64,000 nt of DNA from Microbacterium sp. SYP-A9085 (GCF_009649635.1 NZ_WJII01000002.1:124001-188000); one strand, 5' to 3'. Positions 37,263 to 47,227 are shown, counted from the first letter of the stretch. Made by a program: numbers and translations. Notes: generated by a model not told the origin, from the letters alone.

Positions 37263-38159
37263 TCACCGCGCGGCGTGCATGGCCAGCAGGCCGGCGACGG
37301 CGCCCACCACGGCGTCGGCGTTCCAGAAGATGTCCTCCGCGATAGGCCGGTACGTCACCAGGCCGCGTGCCGCGGCGGCCTGGTCGCGACGGCGGTCCCG
37401 CTTCTGCTGCGCCCAGCCCGCGTGGTGCGCCTCGCTGTCGCACTCCACGATGAGCCAGCCGTCGACGAGGAAGTCCACCCGGCCCACGCCCGGGATCTGC
37501 ACCTGGCTCTGCACGCGACAGCCGAGCCGGCGCAGGATGATGCGCATGATGCTCTCCGCACCGGATTCGGCCGCGGCATCCAGGTGCGTCCGGATCGTGC
37601 GCAGCCGGCGCGGCAGCGCAGCGAAGACCTCGTCGAGCTGCGCGGCGGTGACGAGCCCGAGGTGCAGCGCCGAGTCGAGGGTCGCTATCGCGGCGCGGAC
37701 GGGCTGGCAGAGCACGGCCCGGACGAGCGCCTCGACGATGCCGGCGTTCGCCCAGCCGTCCGCCCCCGCACCCACCCAGTGCACGCGGATGTCCCTGCCC
37801 ACCGTCCGCAGGCGGCTGCTTGTACGCGGCACCGCCACGTGCAGGTGCGCGGCGTCCAGCACGAACACGCCCCAGCGGGCGAGCTCGGACACGCACGTCA
37901 GCGCGCCACCCACGCGGCACGCGTCCACGACGTCGTCCGGTGCGTCGGGCGTCAGGTAGACGCCGTCACGGGCGCGGATCAGCGTCCCGGTTGCCACAGC
38001 GCGCGTGATGCGACGGGGCGTCCACCCGGTCCGCACCAGCTCGCCGCGCGACCGGGTCGGCCAGTGCTGCGGCAGCGCCATCCCGTCCCGGCGGCGCTGC
38101 CGCACGAACGCGGCCGGGATCTCCGGACGCGTCGGGCGGTGGTTCGCGGGCTGCAGCAT
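37263..38159 (-). CDS. AbiEi-like N-terminal domain plus DUF559 (Vsr-like) endonuclease domain
   Basis: 298 residues. Residues 20-180 resemble AbiEi-type antitoxin or regulator proteins: a winged helix (ELVRTGWTPRRITRAVATGTLIRARDGVYL) and a following domain. The last 100 residues are DUF559, a Vsr-like nuclease fold with the acidic core VGRVDFLVDGWLIVECDSEAHH and a downstream YRPIAEDIF. Such fusions are frequent in actinobacteria in many copies per genome; their function is not known, defence or DNA repair being plausible. The gene sits between two related 77-bp repeats. Confidence 0.8.
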   Translation of the reverse strand: MLQPANHRPTRPEIPAAFVRQRRRDGMALPQHWPTRSRGELVRTGWTPRRITRAVATGTLIRARDGVYLTPDAPDDVVDACRVGGALTCVSELARWGVFVLDAAHLHVAVPRTSSRLRTVGRDIRVHWVGAGADGWANAGIVEALVRAVLCQPVRAAIATLDSALHLGLVTAAQLDEVFAALPRRLRTIRTHLDAAAESGAESIMRIILRRLGCRVQSQVQIPGVGRVDFLVDGWLIVECDSEAHHAGWAQQKRDRRRDQAAAARGLVTYRPIAEDIFWNADAVVGAVAGLLAMHAAR

Positions 38160-38465
38160 CCCTCGATCGTCGCCGCCGCGCCGGCCGCGTGGTGCGCCTG
38201 GGCGGGATCTGTGCACGACGGCCCGCGTGCCCGCGCCTGGGGAGGAGCCGCCGAAACGCCGGGCCGGTGTCCACATCGCAGGAGATTCTGCCGCCGCGGG
38301 CCCGACACGCCGCGTCCGGGCGCCCGCGGCGACGATAGTCCTGCGAGGTGAACACCGCACCACCGAATCGTCGCCGCTCAGCAGGACCAGGCAGAATAGA
38401 CCGTGGATGCCGCGAAGCGGCGGCACCGCCCGCACTGCCCACAAGGCCCGCCGAAAGAGGACGCG
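38160..38465. other. 306-bp intergenic region
   Basis: Between the AbiEi-like/DUF559 gene and the amino-acid dehydrogenase. It contains the right copy of the 77-bp repeat (38277-38353) and presumably the dehydrogenase promoter. I find no ORF with coding character and no recognisable RNA. Confidence 0.6.
38277..38353 (+). repeat. 77-bp repeat, right copy
   Basis: Starts CGCAGGAGATTC, contains GCCCGACACGCCG and ends TCCTGCGAGGTGAAC. Same length and orientation as the left copy at 37183-37259. Confidence 0.55.
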
Positions 38466-39533
38466 ATGTCGCACACCCTGCCCCTGCCCGATTTCACGCA
38501 CGAACGCGTGGAGGTGATCACGGGCCCCCGCAGCGGCCTGTTCCTCACCGTCGCCCTGCACTCCTCGGCGCTCGGCTCCGCCCTCGGCGGCGCCCGCCTG
38601 TGGACGTACCCGCACTGGAGCGACGCGCTCGGCGACGCGCTGCGCCTGTCCGCCGCGATGACCCTGAAGAACGCGGCCGCGGGCCTGGATGCGGGCGGCG
38701 GCAAGTCCGTCATCCGCCTCGCGCCCGGCGAGATCCTCGACGCGGACCGCCGCCGCGCCGCGTTCCTCGACCTCGGCGACGCCGTCGAGTCCCTGGGCGG
38801 CCTGTACCGCACGGCCGAGGATGTCGGCTCGACAACGCAGGACATGCTGACCGTCAGCGAGCGCACCGCGCACGTGGTGGGCCTTCCCGACACCGTCGGC
38901 GGCTCCGGCGAGCCCGCCGGCCCCACGAGCCTGGGCGTCTACGAATCGCTGCGGGCGACGCTCGAGCGCGTCACCGGCAACGCGGATGTCGTCGGCCGCC
39001 GGATCACTATCTCCGGCCTCGGCCAGGTCGGCGGCCGCCTCGCGCAGCGCCTGTCCGCCGAGGGCGCGATCCTCACCGTCACCGACGTGAACCCGGCCAA
39101 GAAGGACGTCGCCGCGGGCCTGGGCGCCACATGGGTCACCCCCGGCACCGAGCAGCACGTCCCCGGCGACGTGTTCGTCCCCGCCGGCATCGGCGGCGTG
39201 CTGGACGACGAGACGATCGACGCGCTCGCCGTGAAGGCCGTCTGCGGTCCCGCCAACAATCCGCTCGCCGACCGGTCCGGCGCCGCGCGCCTGGCCGCCC
39301 GCGGCATCCTGTACGCGCCGGACTTCGTCGTGAACGCGGGCGGCGTGATCTACCTCGACCTCGAGGCGAAGCGCCACGGCAGCCGCGACGAGATCATGCA
39401 GCGGGTCGGCGCCATCGGCGACACGCTGCGCCGCGTGTTCGACGAGGCCGCCGCCTCCGGCAGCACGCCGCTGGACGCCGCCGAGAACCTCGCCGCCTCG
39501 CGCCTGGATGCCGCGCGCGCCGCACGCGTCTGA
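38466..39533 (+). CDS. Leucine/valine dehydrogenase (Glu/Leu/Phe/Val family)
   Basis: 355 residues. The catalytic lysine is in GLDAGGGKSVI; the nucleotide-binding fold starts GLGQVGGRLAQRL; NAGGVIYLDLE closes the active site. The enzyme deaminates branched-chain amino acids with NAD to the 2-oxo acids. ATG 38466 is supported by AGAGGA upstream; a frame from 38403 has no ribosome site. A strong hairpin follows the stop. Confidence 0.9.
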   Translation: MSHTLPLPDFTHERVEVITGPRSGLFLTVALHSSALGSALGGARLWTYPHWSDALGDALRLSAAMTLKNAAAGLDAGGGKSVIRLAPGEILDADRRRAAFLDLGDAVESLGGLYRTAEDVGSTTQDMLTVSERTAHVVGLPDTVGGSGEPAGPTSLGVYESLRATLERVTGNADVVGRRITISGLGQVGGRLAQRLSAEGAILTVTDVNPAKKDVAAGLGATWVTPGTEQHVPGDVFVPAGIGGVLDDETIDALAVKAVCGPANNPLADRSGAARLAARGILYAPDFVVNAGGVIYLDLEAKRHGSRDEIMQRVGAIGDTLRRVFDEAAASGSTPLDAAENLAASRLDAARAARV

Positions 39534-39543
39534 CCGCATCGCC

Positions 39544-39582
39544 CTCGGACCCGGTCCCACCGCTGGTGGAACCGGGTCCGAG
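39544..39582 (+). terminator. Terminator hairpin after the amino-acid dehydrogenase
   Basis: CTCGGACCCGGT pairs with ACCGGGTCCGAG over 12 bases, and the inside (CCACC against GGTGG) extends the stem to a 3-base loop. It starts 10 bases after the stop codon. Confidence 0.75.
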
Positions 39583-39662
39583 TGGCATGATGGGGCACGA
39601 ACCGGCGATGCCGCCGGCGGCCGGCCCCGCACCGGTGCACGATGAATCAAGGGAGAAGCCTC

Positions 39663-41255
39663 GTGTTCCACAGCCCGTTCCCCGACGTCGAGATCCCCGC
39701 GCTCAGCGTCTACGACTACCTGTTCGGCGATCTGTCGGCCGAGGATGCCGCCCGCGTCGCGCTGATCGACTCCGCGACCGGCGCCGAGACGACGTACGGC
39801 GCGTTGAAGGCGCAGATCGACGCTTTCGCGGGGGCGCTCGCCGCGCGCGGCGTGGGCGCGGACACCGTGGTGGGCCTGCTGTGCCCGAACGTGCCGGCCT
39901 TCGCCACGGTGTTCCACGGCGCGCTGCGCCTGGGCGCCGCGGTGACGACGTTCAACTCCCTGTCCACCGCGGGTGAGATCCAGAAGCAGATCGAGGATGC
40001 CGGCGCCACCTGGCTCGTGACGGTGAGCCCGCTGCTGCCCCAGGCGGCGCAGGCGGCCGCCGCGTGCGGCATCGCCGACGACCACCTCATCGTGCTCGAC
40101 GGCGCCGACGGCCACCCGGACCTGCGGAGCCTGCTCGGCGAGCAGCTCACCCCACCGGCGGTGCACATCGACCCCGCCGAGCACGTGGCCGCCCTCCCGT
40201 ACTCGTCGGGCACCACCGGCATCCCCAAGGGCGTCATGCTCAGCCACCGCAATCTCGTCGCGAACGTCGAGCAGTCGCGCGTCAACATCGACCTGCGCTC
40301 CTCCGACCGGGTGCTCGCGGTCCTGCCCTTCTTCCACATCTACGGGATGACGGTGCTGCTGAACCTCGCGCTGCGGCAGCGGGCGAGCCTTGTCACGATG
40401 CCCCGCTTCGACCTCGTCGAGTTCCTGAAGAACATCCAGGAGTACAGCTGCACGTATCTGTACATAGCCCCGCCGATCGCGGTCGCCCTGGCCAAGCACC
40501 CGGTCGTCGACGAGTACGACATCTCCACGGTGCACACCGTCTTCTCCGGCGCCGCGCCGCTGGACGGCGACACCGCCGAGGCCGCCGGCCGCCGCATCCA
40601 CGCCCGCTTCATGCAGGGGTACGGCCTGACCGAGACCAGCCCGGTGACGCACGCGATGCCGCACACCCGCGACGACATCCCGGTCAGCTCGGTGGGAGTG
40701 CCGCTGCCGAACACGCTGTGCAAGCTCGTGGACCCCACCACCGGCGAGGAGATCACCGCGTTCGGCGAGGACGGCCAGACGCAGCCCGGCGAGCTGTGGA
40801 TCAAGGGGCCGCAGGTGATGATGGGCTATCTGAACCGGCCGGATGCCACCGCGGACACGATCGACGCGGACGGCTACCTGCATACCGGCGACGTGGCCGT
40901 GTGCAACGAGGGCGGCTGGTACACGGTCGTGGACCGCGTCAAGGAGCTCATCAAGTACCACGGCTACCAGGTGCCGCCGGCCGAGCTGGAGGCGCTGCTG
41001 CTGAGCCATCCGAAGATCGCGGATGCCGCGGTGATCGGCGTCTCCGACGAGGCCGGACAGGAGGTTCCGAAGGCGTTCGTGGTCCCTGCTCCCGGCGCCG
41101 ACCTGACCGCCGAGGACGTGATGGCGTTCGTCGCGGAACGCGTCGCCCCGTACAAGAAGGTGCGTCGCGTCGAGTTCGTGGAGGCCATCCCGAAGTCGAG
41201 CTCCGGCAAGATCCTGCGCAAGGATCTGCGGGCCCGCCAGGCCGTCACGAACTGA
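39663..41255 (+). CDS. Acyl-CoA ligase, 4-coumarate-CoA ligase type
   Basis: 530 residues, adenylate-forming enzyme. The P-loop YSSGTTGIPKGVMLSHRN, the A5 motif MQGYGLTETSPV, the A7/A8 segments YLHTGDVA and DRVKELIKYHGYQVPPAELE and the C-terminal lysine in PKSSSGKILRKDLR are intact. It activates a carboxylic acid with ATP and CoA; the 4CL subgroup takes aromatic or medium-chain acids. GTG 39663 is preferred over ATG 39642 because AGGGAGAA lies five bases before it. It is not next to the catabolic cluster. Confidence 0.9.
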   Translation: MFHSPFPDVEIPALSVYDYLFGDLSAEDAARVALIDSATGAETTYGALKAQIDAFAGALAARGVGADTVVGLLCPNVPAFATVFHGALRLGAAVTTFNSLSTAGEIQKQIEDAGATWLVTVSPLLPQAAQAAAACGIADDHLIVLDGADGHPDLRSLLGEQLTPPAVHIDPAEHVAALPYSSGTTGIPKGVMLSHRNLVANVEQSRVNIDLRSSDRVLAVLPFFHIYGMTVLLNLALRQRASLVTMPRFDLVEFLKNIQEYSCTYLYIAPPIAVALAKHPVVDEYDISTVHTVFSGAAPLDGDTAEAAGRRIHARFMQGYGLTETSPVTHAMPHTRDDIPVSSVGVPLPNTLCKLVDPTTGEEITAFGEDGQTQPGELWIKGPQVMMGYLNRPDATADTIDADGYLHTGDVAVCNEGGWYTVVDRVKELIKYHGYQVPPAELEALLLSHPKIADAAVIGVSDEAGQEVPKAFVVPAPGADLTAEDVMAFVAERVAPYKKVRRVEFVEAIPKSSSGKILRKDLRARQAVTN

Positions 41256-41293
41256 GGGAGGCGCCGCGAGGCGACACGCGCAACAATGTCCCT

Positions 41294-42250
41294 ATGCTGG
41301 GGGCATTCATCGAAGGGCTCGGGGCGCCCGAAGATATCCACTACGGGGAGATTCCGGACCCGGAGCCGGAGTACGGGCAGGTGCGCGTCGCGGTGGCCGC
41401 GACCACGGTCAATCCCGTGGACGTGCTGATCCGGTCCGGGGCGCTGAGGACCGAGTTGACGTTCCCGTTCGTGGTGGGACGGGATGCCGTCGGCACCGTC
41501 GACGCGGTCGGCGACGGGGTCAGCGGGTTCACCGTCGGCGAGCGCGTGTGGACCAACAGCATGGGCCACGACGGCCGGCCCGGCACCGCGGCGGAGCTCG
41601 TCGTGGTGCCCGTGGAGCGGCTGTATCACCTGCCGGACGGGGTCGGCAACGAGGCGGTGACGGTGCTGCACCCGGGGGCGACGGCGGCCATGGGCCTGCT
41701 CGTGCACGGGCAGGCGCGCGCCGGCGAGACCGTCCTCGTGGTCGGCGGGGCGGGCAACGTCGGCAGCGCCGCGGTGACGATAGCGGCCAGCACCGGCGCG
41801 CACGTGATCGCCGTCGCATCCGCCGACGACGCGACGTACTGCGAATCGATCGGGGCCGAGCGGGTGATCGGGCCGGACGAGCTCGCCGACGCGGACCTGC
41901 CGCCCATCGACGTGTGGCTGGATGCCGCCGGCGTCAACGACATCCCCCGCGCCCTGGGCGCCCTCGCCCAGGGCGGACGCATCCTGATCCTCGCCGGCCT
42001 GGACACGCACTCGACGCTGGCCACGGGCGAGCTGTACGCGAAGGACGCCAGCATCATCGGGTTCACGATGTCGCACGCCACCACCGCGCAGCTGTCCGCG
42101 GCATCCCTCACCGTGAACACGCTGATGGCCGACGGCGTGCTCGCATCGCGGCGGATCGAGCGGATGCCGTTGTCGGAGACCGCGCAGGCGCACCGGATGC
42201 TGCAGGACGGCCGGCTGGTCGGCGCGCGCGTGCTGCTCGCGGTGCACTGA
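41294..42250 (+). CDS. Zinc-free MDR quinone oxidoreductase
   Basis: 318 residues of the medium-chain reductase superfamily. The catalytic-domain start PDPEPEYGQVRVAV, the FVVGRDAVGTVDAVG motif and the NADPH fold VVGGAGNVGSAAVTIA fit NADPH:quinone reductases; the Cys/His zinc ligands of alcohol dehydrogenases are absent. It would reduce quinones or enones. The ATG at 41294 opens a normal family N terminus. It is 38 bp behind the acyl-CoA ligase and may share its transcript. Confidence 0.85.
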   Translation: MLGAFIEGLGAPEDIHYGEIPDPEPEYGQVRVAVAATTVNPVDVLIRSGALRTELTFPFVVGRDAVGTVDAVGDGVSGFTVGERVWTNSMGHDGRPGTAAELVVVPVERLYHLPDGVGNEAVTVLHPGATAAMGLLVHGQARAGETVLVVGGAGNVGSAAVTIAASTGAHVIAVASADDATYCESIGAERVIGPDELADADLPPIDVWLDAAGVNDIPRALGALAQGGRILILAGLDTHSTLATGELYAKDASIIGFTMSHATTAQLSAASLTVNTLMADGVLASRRIERMPLSETAQAHRMLQDGRLVGARVLLAVH

Positions 42251-42319
42251 CGCTCTTCCGGCGTGCCGGGGCGCTGTCTACCATGAGGGGAAGATCCCGC
42301 TCACGACGAGGGGGCAGCG

Positions 42320-42799
42320 ATGGCCGACAAGTACATCCCCACGACGACGCACGGCCCCTGGGGCTCGGGCCGCCCACATCTCATCCTCAGCGGTCCGGCC
42401 GGGCACCGCGAACTCCCGCTCGACCAGGACCTGGTCCGGATCGGCTCCGCGGGCGACGTGGAGTGCCGGCTGGGCGGGTTGGAGCCGCTGCACGCGGAGA
42501 TCCACCACGACCCGAACGACGAGTATGTGCTCGTGCTGCACGGCCCGGCGCTGACCAACCACCGGCCGGAGCCGATCGCCTCGATCGGCGGCAAGCTCGG
42601 CGAGATCCTGCGCAGCGGCGCACGGTTCGTGCTGGGCGAGCACGCCTTCGTGTTCGAGCGGGACGAGTACGCCGACCACGGCCGCCCGTACGGCGGCCGG
42701 CAGGGCGGCGAGGGATCGCGCGAGCGGCTGCAGCCCGACCGGCCGGACTACACCGGCGCGCACCCGGTGATCCCGCCGGTCGCAGGCGACGCCGGCTGA
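42320..42799 (+). CDS. FHA-domain-like protein
   Basis: 159 residues. Residues 20-115 have the strand order of a forkhead-associated domain: LVRIGSAGDVECRLGGLEPLHAEIHH contains the RIGS-like and LHAEI segments, followed by a FVLGEHAFVFER strand. FHA domains bind phosphothreonine in Ser/Thr-kinase signalling. The usual Arg/Ser/Asn set is only partly kept, so binding is uncertain. The C-terminal 45 residues are Gly/Arg/Pro-rich and probably disordered. Confidence 0.7.
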   Translation: MADKYIPTTTHGPWGSGRPHLILSGPAGHRELPLDQDLVRIGSAGDVECRLGGLEPLHAEIHHDPNDEYVLVLHGPALTNHRPEPIASIGGKLGEILRSGARFVLGEHAFVFERDEYADHGRPYGGRQGGEGSRERLQPDRPDYTGAHPVIPPVAGDAG

Positions 42800-42901
42800 G
42801 CCTGGCCATCCCGGCCGGAGGGTGTGCAGTCCCTAGAATCGAGGGGCGGGCACCGGCGCCACAAGCACGCGTGCCGCGAACACCCTCGACAAGGAGGCGC
42901 C

Positions 42902-43945
42902 GTGAAGGCACTGTACAAACCCGAGCCGGGACCCGGTCTTCAGCTGACCGAGCGCCCCGATCCCACCGCCGGAGCGGACGAGGTCATCATCCGGGTCCTG
43001 CGCACCGGAATCTGCGGCACCGACCTGCACATCCTGCGCTGGGACGACTGGGCGGCGTCCGCGGTGACGGCCCCGCTGGTGCCGGGACACGAGTTCTTCG
43101 GCGAGGTCGTCGAGATCGGCGCGGGGGTGCGGGACGTCGCGGTCGGCGACCTGGTCTCGGGCGAGGGCCACATAGTGTGCGGCACGTGCCGCAACTGCCG
43201 CGCCGGGCGCCGCCAGATGTGCATCCGCACGCAGGGGCTCGGGGTGCAGCGGGACGGCGCTTTCGCCGAGTACCTGTCGCTGCCCGCCAGCAACGTGTGG
43301 GTGCACCACGAGTCGATAGCGCCCGAAGTCGGCGCTATCTTCGACCCGCTGGGCAACGCCGTGCACACGGCGCTGGCGTTCCCCGTGGTCGGCGAGGATG
43401 TCCTGGTCACCGGCTGCGGGCCGATCGGCCTGATGGCGATCGCCGTCGCCCGGCACGTCGGTGCCCGGTTCATCGTCGGCACGGACGTCAGCCCGGAGCG
43501 CCTGGAGATGGCGCTGCAGATGGGCGCGGACCGGGTGGTGGACGTCGCGCACGCCGACATCGGCGCGGCCCAGCATGAACTGGGGATGCGCGAGGGCTTC
43601 GACGTGGGCTTCGAGATGAGCGGGGCGCCCACCGCGCTCCCCCAGATGATCGAGAACATGAACCACGGCGGCCGGATAGCGATGCTGGGCCTGGCCTCGC
43701 AGCCGTTCGCCGTGGACTGGGGCAAGGTCGTCACGCACATGCTGACCCTGAAGGGCATCTACGGCCGCGAGATGTTCGAGACGTGGAATGCGATGGGCGC
43801 GATGCTGCAGACCAGTGCGGTGCTGCGGGATGCCATCGCCTCGATCATCTCCGACCGCTTCGCCGCCCGCGACTGGGAGCAGGCGTTCACGACCGCCGCC
43901 GCCGGCGCCAACGGCAAGATCATCCTCGATTGGACCCAGCTATGA
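42902..43945 (+). CDS. tdh: L-threonine 3-dehydrogenase
   Basis: 347 residues, zinc-dependent medium-chain dehydrogenase. Catalytic zinc: GICGTDLHI and [12 protein letters not shown]; structural zinc: [18 protein letters not shown] fold: [20 protein letters not shown]. The sequence follows Tdh throughout. It oxidises threonine to 2-amino-3-oxobutyrate. The GTG at 42902 has AGGAGG at good spacing. The stop overlaps the kbl ATG (ATGA), the classical tdh-kbl pair. Confidence 0.95.
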   Translation: MKALYKPEPGPGLQLTERPDPTAGADEVIIRVLRTGICGTDLHILRWDDWAASAVTAPLVPGHEFFGEVVEIGAGVRDVAVGDLVSGEGHIVCGTCRNCRAGRRQMCIRTQGLGVQRDGAFAEYLSLPASNVWVHHESIAPEVGAIFDPLGNAVHTALAFPVVGEDVLVTGCGPIGLMAIAVARHVGARFIVGTDVSPERLEMALQMGADRVVDVAHADIGAAQHELGMREGFDVGFEMSGAPTALPQMIENMNHGGRIAMLGLASQPFAVDWGKVVTHMLTLKGIYGREMFETWNAMGAMLQTSAVLRDAIASIISDRFAARDWEQAFTTAAAGANGKIILDWTQL

Positions 43946-45129
43946 CCTCCACCCGCTACGTCGAGTACGCGGCATCCGTCCTCACCGAGATCGAGGAGGC
44001 CGGCCTCACCAAGCGCGAGCGCGGCATCGCCGGCCCGCAGCAGGCCGAGATCGTCGCCGACGGGGCCGAGGTGCTGAACTTCTGCGCGAACAACTACCTG
44101 GGCCTGGCCGACGATCCCCGGCTCGTGGATGCCGCCAAGCAGGCGCTGGACGACTGGGGGTACGGGCTCGCGTCGGTCCGGTTCATCTGCGGCACGCAGG
44201 AGCAGCATCTGGAGCTGGAGCGGCGCGTGTCGGCGTTCCTGGGCACCGAGGCGACGATTCTGTTCTCGTCGTGCTTCGACGCGAACGGAGGGGTTTTCGA
44301 GGCGCTGTTCGGCGAGGCGGATGCGATCATCTCGGACGAGCTGAACCACGCGTCGCTGATCGACGGCATCCGGCTGTGCAAGGCGCGGCGGCTGCGGTAC
44401 CGCAACCGCGAGATGGCCGATCTGCAGGCGCAGCTTGAGGCGGCATCCGATGCCCGGTTCCGGGTCATCGTGACCGACGGCGTGTTCTCGATGGACGGAT
44501 ACATTGCGCCGCTGCGGGAGATCTGCGAGCTCGCCGACCGGTACGACGCGCTCGTGTTCGTCGACGATTCGCACGCCGTCGGGTTCATCGGCGCGCACGG
44601 CCGCGGCACGCCGGAACTGTGCGGTGTCGAGGACCGCATCGACATCCGCACCGGCACGTTCGGCAAGGCGCTGGGTGGGGCATCCGGCGGGTACGTGTCG
44701 GCGCGGCGCGAGATCGTCGACGTGCTGCGGCAGAGGGCGCGGCCGTACCTTTTCTCGAACACCGTGGCCCCGTCGATCGTCGCGGGCACGCTGCGGGCCC
44801 TGGACCTGCTCGAGTCCTCGGATGAGTTGCGCGAGCGCCTCACCGCGAACGCGGCGCTGTTCCGCGGCCTGATGGCCGATGCCGGCTTCGACCTGCTGCC
44901 CGGCGAGCACCCGATAGTGCCGGTCATGTTCGGCGACGCCGCCCGCACCGCCCGCATCGCCGACGAGATGGGCCGTCGCGGCATCTACGTCACCGCGTTC
45001 AGCTTCCCGGTGGTGCCGCGCGAGAAGGCCCGCATCCGGGTGCAGCTGTCGGCCGCGCACACCGAGGAGCAGATCCGCCGGTGCGTCGACGCGTTCGTCG
45101 CGTCACGGGATGCCGTCGCCGCAGCATGA
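43942..45129 (+). CDS. kbl: Glycine C-acetyltransferase (2-amino-3-ketobutyrate CoA ligase)
   Basis: 395 residues, alpha-oxoamine synthase fold. The PLP lysine is Lys242 in [12 protein letters not shown]; other landmarks are [29 protein letters not shown] and [13 protein letters not shown]. It splits 2-amino-3-oxobutyrate with CoA into glycine and acetyl-CoA. It is translationally coupled to tdh upstream and to the MBL-fold gene downstream, each by ATGA. Confidence 0.95.
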   Translation: MTSTRYVEYAASVLTEIEEAGLTKRERGIAGPQQAEIVADGAEVLNFCANNYLGLADDPRLVDAAKQALDDWGYGLASVRFICGTQEQHLELERRVSAFLGTEATILFSSCFDANGGVFEALFGEADAIISDELNHASLIDGIRLCKARRLRYRNREMADLQAQLEAASDARFRVIVTDGVFSMDGYIAPLREICELADRYDALVFVDDSHAVGFIGAHGRGTPELCGVEDRIDIRTGTFGKALGGASGGYVSARREIVDVLRQRARPYLFSNTVAPSIVAGTLRALDLLESSDELRERLTANAALFRGLMADAGFDLLPGEHPIVPVMFGDAARTARIADEMGRRGIYVTAFSFPVVPREKARIRVQLSAAHTEEQIRRCVDAFVASRDAVAAA

Positions 45130-45947
45130 GCGCCGTCCGGCAGTGTGCGACCTGCGGTGTCGAGCGGGATGCCGCGGCGCTGCCGGAGGTGTGCCCGATC
45201 TGCGCGGATGAGCGCCAGTACGTCGACCCGCAGGGACAGGACTGGACCGATCCCGCTGCGTTCGCGGGGCGGATCGAGCTCGTCGAGAGCGAGCCGGAAC
45301 TGTGGCGGCTGGATGTCGCGGACGGCGTCGGCATCGGCCAGCAGGCGAAGCTGATCGTGACGCCTGTCGGCAGCGTGATGGTGGACGTGCCCGCCGCCAT
45401 CACCGACGAGAGCGTCGCGGCCGTGCGGGCACTGGGGCCGGTGCGCGCCATCATCCCGTCGCACCCGCACATGTTCGGCGTGCAGTCGCTGTGGTCGCAG
45501 GCTCTGGACGGCGCGCCGGTGTACGTCGCCGCGGCGGACGCCGCCTGGCTCGGCCATCGGCCGGCAGCGCTGCGCATGTGGGAGGGCACTGTCGAGCCGG
45601 TGCCGGGCGTGGTCGCCTCGCAGCCGGGAGGGCACTTCCCCGGCAGTGCCGTGGTGCACTGGGCGGGCGCGGACGGCGCCGGCGTGCTGCTGTGCGGCGA
45701 CACGATCATGGTCAACCCCGACCGGCGGACGGTGTCGTTCCTGCGGTCGTATCCGAACCGGCTGCCGTTGTCGGCGGCGGTGGTGGAGCGCATCGCCGCG
45801 CACGTGGACCGCTACGAGTTCGACCGCGTCTACAGCAACTTCGCGCTGCGAATCGACCGCGACGGGAAGTCCGCCGTGCGCGCATCCGCGCGCCGGCACG
45901 CCGCGTGGGTCCGCGGCGAGTTCGACCACCTCACCGGGCCGGGCTGA
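45126..45947 (+). CDS. MBL-fold-like protein with N-terminal zinc ribbon
   Basis: 273 residues. The first 30 residues form a CxxC...CxxC ribbon ([21 protein letters not shown]). The rest has the length and rhythm of a metallo-beta-lactamase fold, with PSHPHMFG where the main metal motif should be, GGHFPGS, and [13 protein letters not shown]. The HxHxDH motif is reduced, so metal binding is doubtful. ATGA overlap with kbl indicates co-translation, yet a role in threonine breakdown is not obvious. Confidence 0.7.
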   Translation: MSAVRQCATCGVERDAAALPEVCPICADERQYVDPQGQDWTDPAAFAGRIELVESEPELWRLDVADGVGIGQQAKLIVTPVGSVMVDVPAAITDESVAAVRALGPVRAIIPSHPHMFGVQSLWSQALDGAPVYVAAADAAWLGHRPAALRMWEGTVEPVPGVVASQPGGHFPGSAVVHWAGADGAGVLLCGDTIMVNPDRRTVSFLRSYPNRLPLSAAVVERIAAHVDRYEFDRVYSNFALRIDRDGKSAVRASARRHAAWVRGEFDHLTGPG

Positions 45948-45966
45948 GCACCCGCCTGCGGCGTCG

Positions 45967-46623
45967 CTACCGACGCAGTGCGTCGAGGCGCAGCTGCTGC
46001 GCGAGCGCAGACGCGGCCGGCACGTCGCCGTCGTCGGCGACGAAGACGCGCCCGATGATGATGGCCGAGCCGCTCGGCACCGAGATCTGCGTCATGCCCT
46101 GGGGCACAGGCCCCGTCCAGCGGGACGCCGCCAGGAGGAAGTCGCCGGCGCCGGTTCCCGTCGCGCGGGTTCCGACGTACGCGAAATTGTCGCCCGTGGA
46201 CGGATCGGTGAACTGCAGGCTGTAGTACCGCCCTGACATGTCGGGTGTGTGCAGCACCTGAGGACCGTCGGTCACGTCGAGCCATCCGCCGACGTAGAGC
46301 ACGTCATCGGTCCCCGTCTCCAGCAGGCTCACCGACGATGCCGTCGCCGACGAGGTGCGCGGCACCGCGTACAGCGTGTTGACGGGTACCGGGCCGCCGC
46401 CGAGCCCACGCCGCACAATCGCCCTCTTGAACCCGCTCACGATGATGCGCGGCCAGAAGAACAGGAAGACCATCGTGCCGACGATCCAGACGATGACGGC
46501 GGCCACGGCGAGCGGGATGATCGCCGTCCAGCCCCGCGAGAGCCGCTGGATGATGACCCACGCGAACACCAGGAGGATGGCGACGGTCGTCGGGTAGGCG
46601 TACTTGAGAATGAGCCGGTTCAT
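45967..46623 (-). CDS. DUF1254-domain membrane-anchored protein
   Basis: 218 residues. Two N-terminal membrane helices (YPTTVAILLVFAWVII and AIIPLAVAAVIVWIVGTMVFLFF) and a soluble part with NTLYAVPRTSS and MSGRYYSLQFTDPSTGDNFAYVGTR, the DUF1254 pattern. DUF1254 and DUF1214 commonly occur together, often within one longer protein; here they are two neighbouring genes. Function unknown, outside face of the membrane likely. It follows the DUF1214 gene by four bases. Confidence 0.75.
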   Translation of the reverse strand: MNRLILKYAYPTTVAILLVFAWVIIQRLSRGWTAIIPLAVAAVIVWIVGTMVFLFFWPRIIVSGFKRAIVRRGLGGGPVPVNTLYAVPRTSSATASSVSLLETGTDDVLYVGGWLDVTDGPQVLHTPDMSGRYYSLQFTDPSTGDNFAYVGTRATGTGAGDFLLAASRWTGPVPQGMTQISVPSGSAIIIGRVFVADDGDVPAASALAQQLRLDALRR

Positions 46624-46627
46624 GTGC

Positions 46628-47227
46628 TCACACCCTGACGACCGGCGGTACGCGGTAGCTGCCGTCGAGGACCGCGGCGCCGGGCAGGTAGGCGCGCAGC
46701 ATCACCCGGAACCTCCCCGACGGGGTGGGAAGCCAGTTCTGCTCGCGGCCGGGCGGCGCCGTCTGCTGGAGGAGGATGTCGATCGACCCGTCGGCATTGG
46801 CGGCAAGGTCGGACCGATCGTCGAAGCTCGAACGGCCCACCGGGTTGCTCACCATGTAGCCCACGACATCGGTGACCGTGAGCGACCAGAACGCGTCGTT
46901 CGGAGGAAATTGTCCCGCCTCGAAACGCAGGATGTAGTCACGGTGCCCGGTGAGCCTCTGCCCGGCACCGTCTTCGGCGGCGGTCCAGTAGGCGGCCTCT
47001 TCGAAGACGTTCACCATGGGAAGGGCCTTGGCGCACGCCGCCCGCACGAGCAGGCCGTTGCCGGGCCGGCCGCACACCGGAATCGACGTCCAGCCGTCGA
47101 CGCTCGTCGTGATCGACCTGGCCACCGTGTTCATGACGACGATCGCCGTCAGGAACGCCAGCGTGCCGCCGATGATGATCCCCTGCACCACACCGGAGCC
47201 TGCGACCCACGCGAGGATTCCACCCAC
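46628..47227 (-). CDS. DUF1214-domain membrane-anchored protein
   Basis: 199 residues from the GTG at 47227. One N-terminal membrane helix (VVQGIIIGGTLAFLTAIVV), then the DUF1214 region with NDAFWSLTVTDVVGYMVSNPVGR and DGSIDILLQQTAPPG, ending in a strand LRAYLPGAAVLDGSYRVPPV. Pairs with the DUF1254 gene just downstream as the second half of the usual two-domain protein. The start is the only GTG in frame before the helix; no ribosome site is visible, so it is somewhat uncertain. tRNA-Ala lies upstream on the same strand. Confidence 0.7.
   Translation of the reverse strand: MGGILAWVAGSGVVQGIIIGGTLAFLTAIVVMNTVARSITTSVDGWTSIPVCGRPGNGLLVRAACAKALPMVNVFEEAAYWTAAEDGAGQRLTGHRDYILRFEAGQFPPNDAFWSLTVTDVVGYMVSNPVGRSSFDDRSDLAANADGSIDILLQQTAPPGREQNWLPTPSGRFRVMLRAYLPGAAVLDGSYRVPPVVRV

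Noticed and set aside
38255..38280. Isolated DnaA-box-like GTGTCCACA
   Set aside because: Single occurrence with a mismatch and no cluster; expected by chance in 64 kb.
39534..41009. Upstream extension of the minus-strand frame that ends in the DUF559 gene, over 1200 codons long
   Set aside because: It runs antisense through the amino-acid dehydrogenase and acyl-CoA ligase genes. Only the part from 38159 downward has protein-family character.
45955..45978. Hairpin GCGTCG-CTAC-CGACGC between convergent genes as a terminator
   Set aside because: Only six base pairs and it includes the stop codon of the DUF1254 gene; too weak to call.
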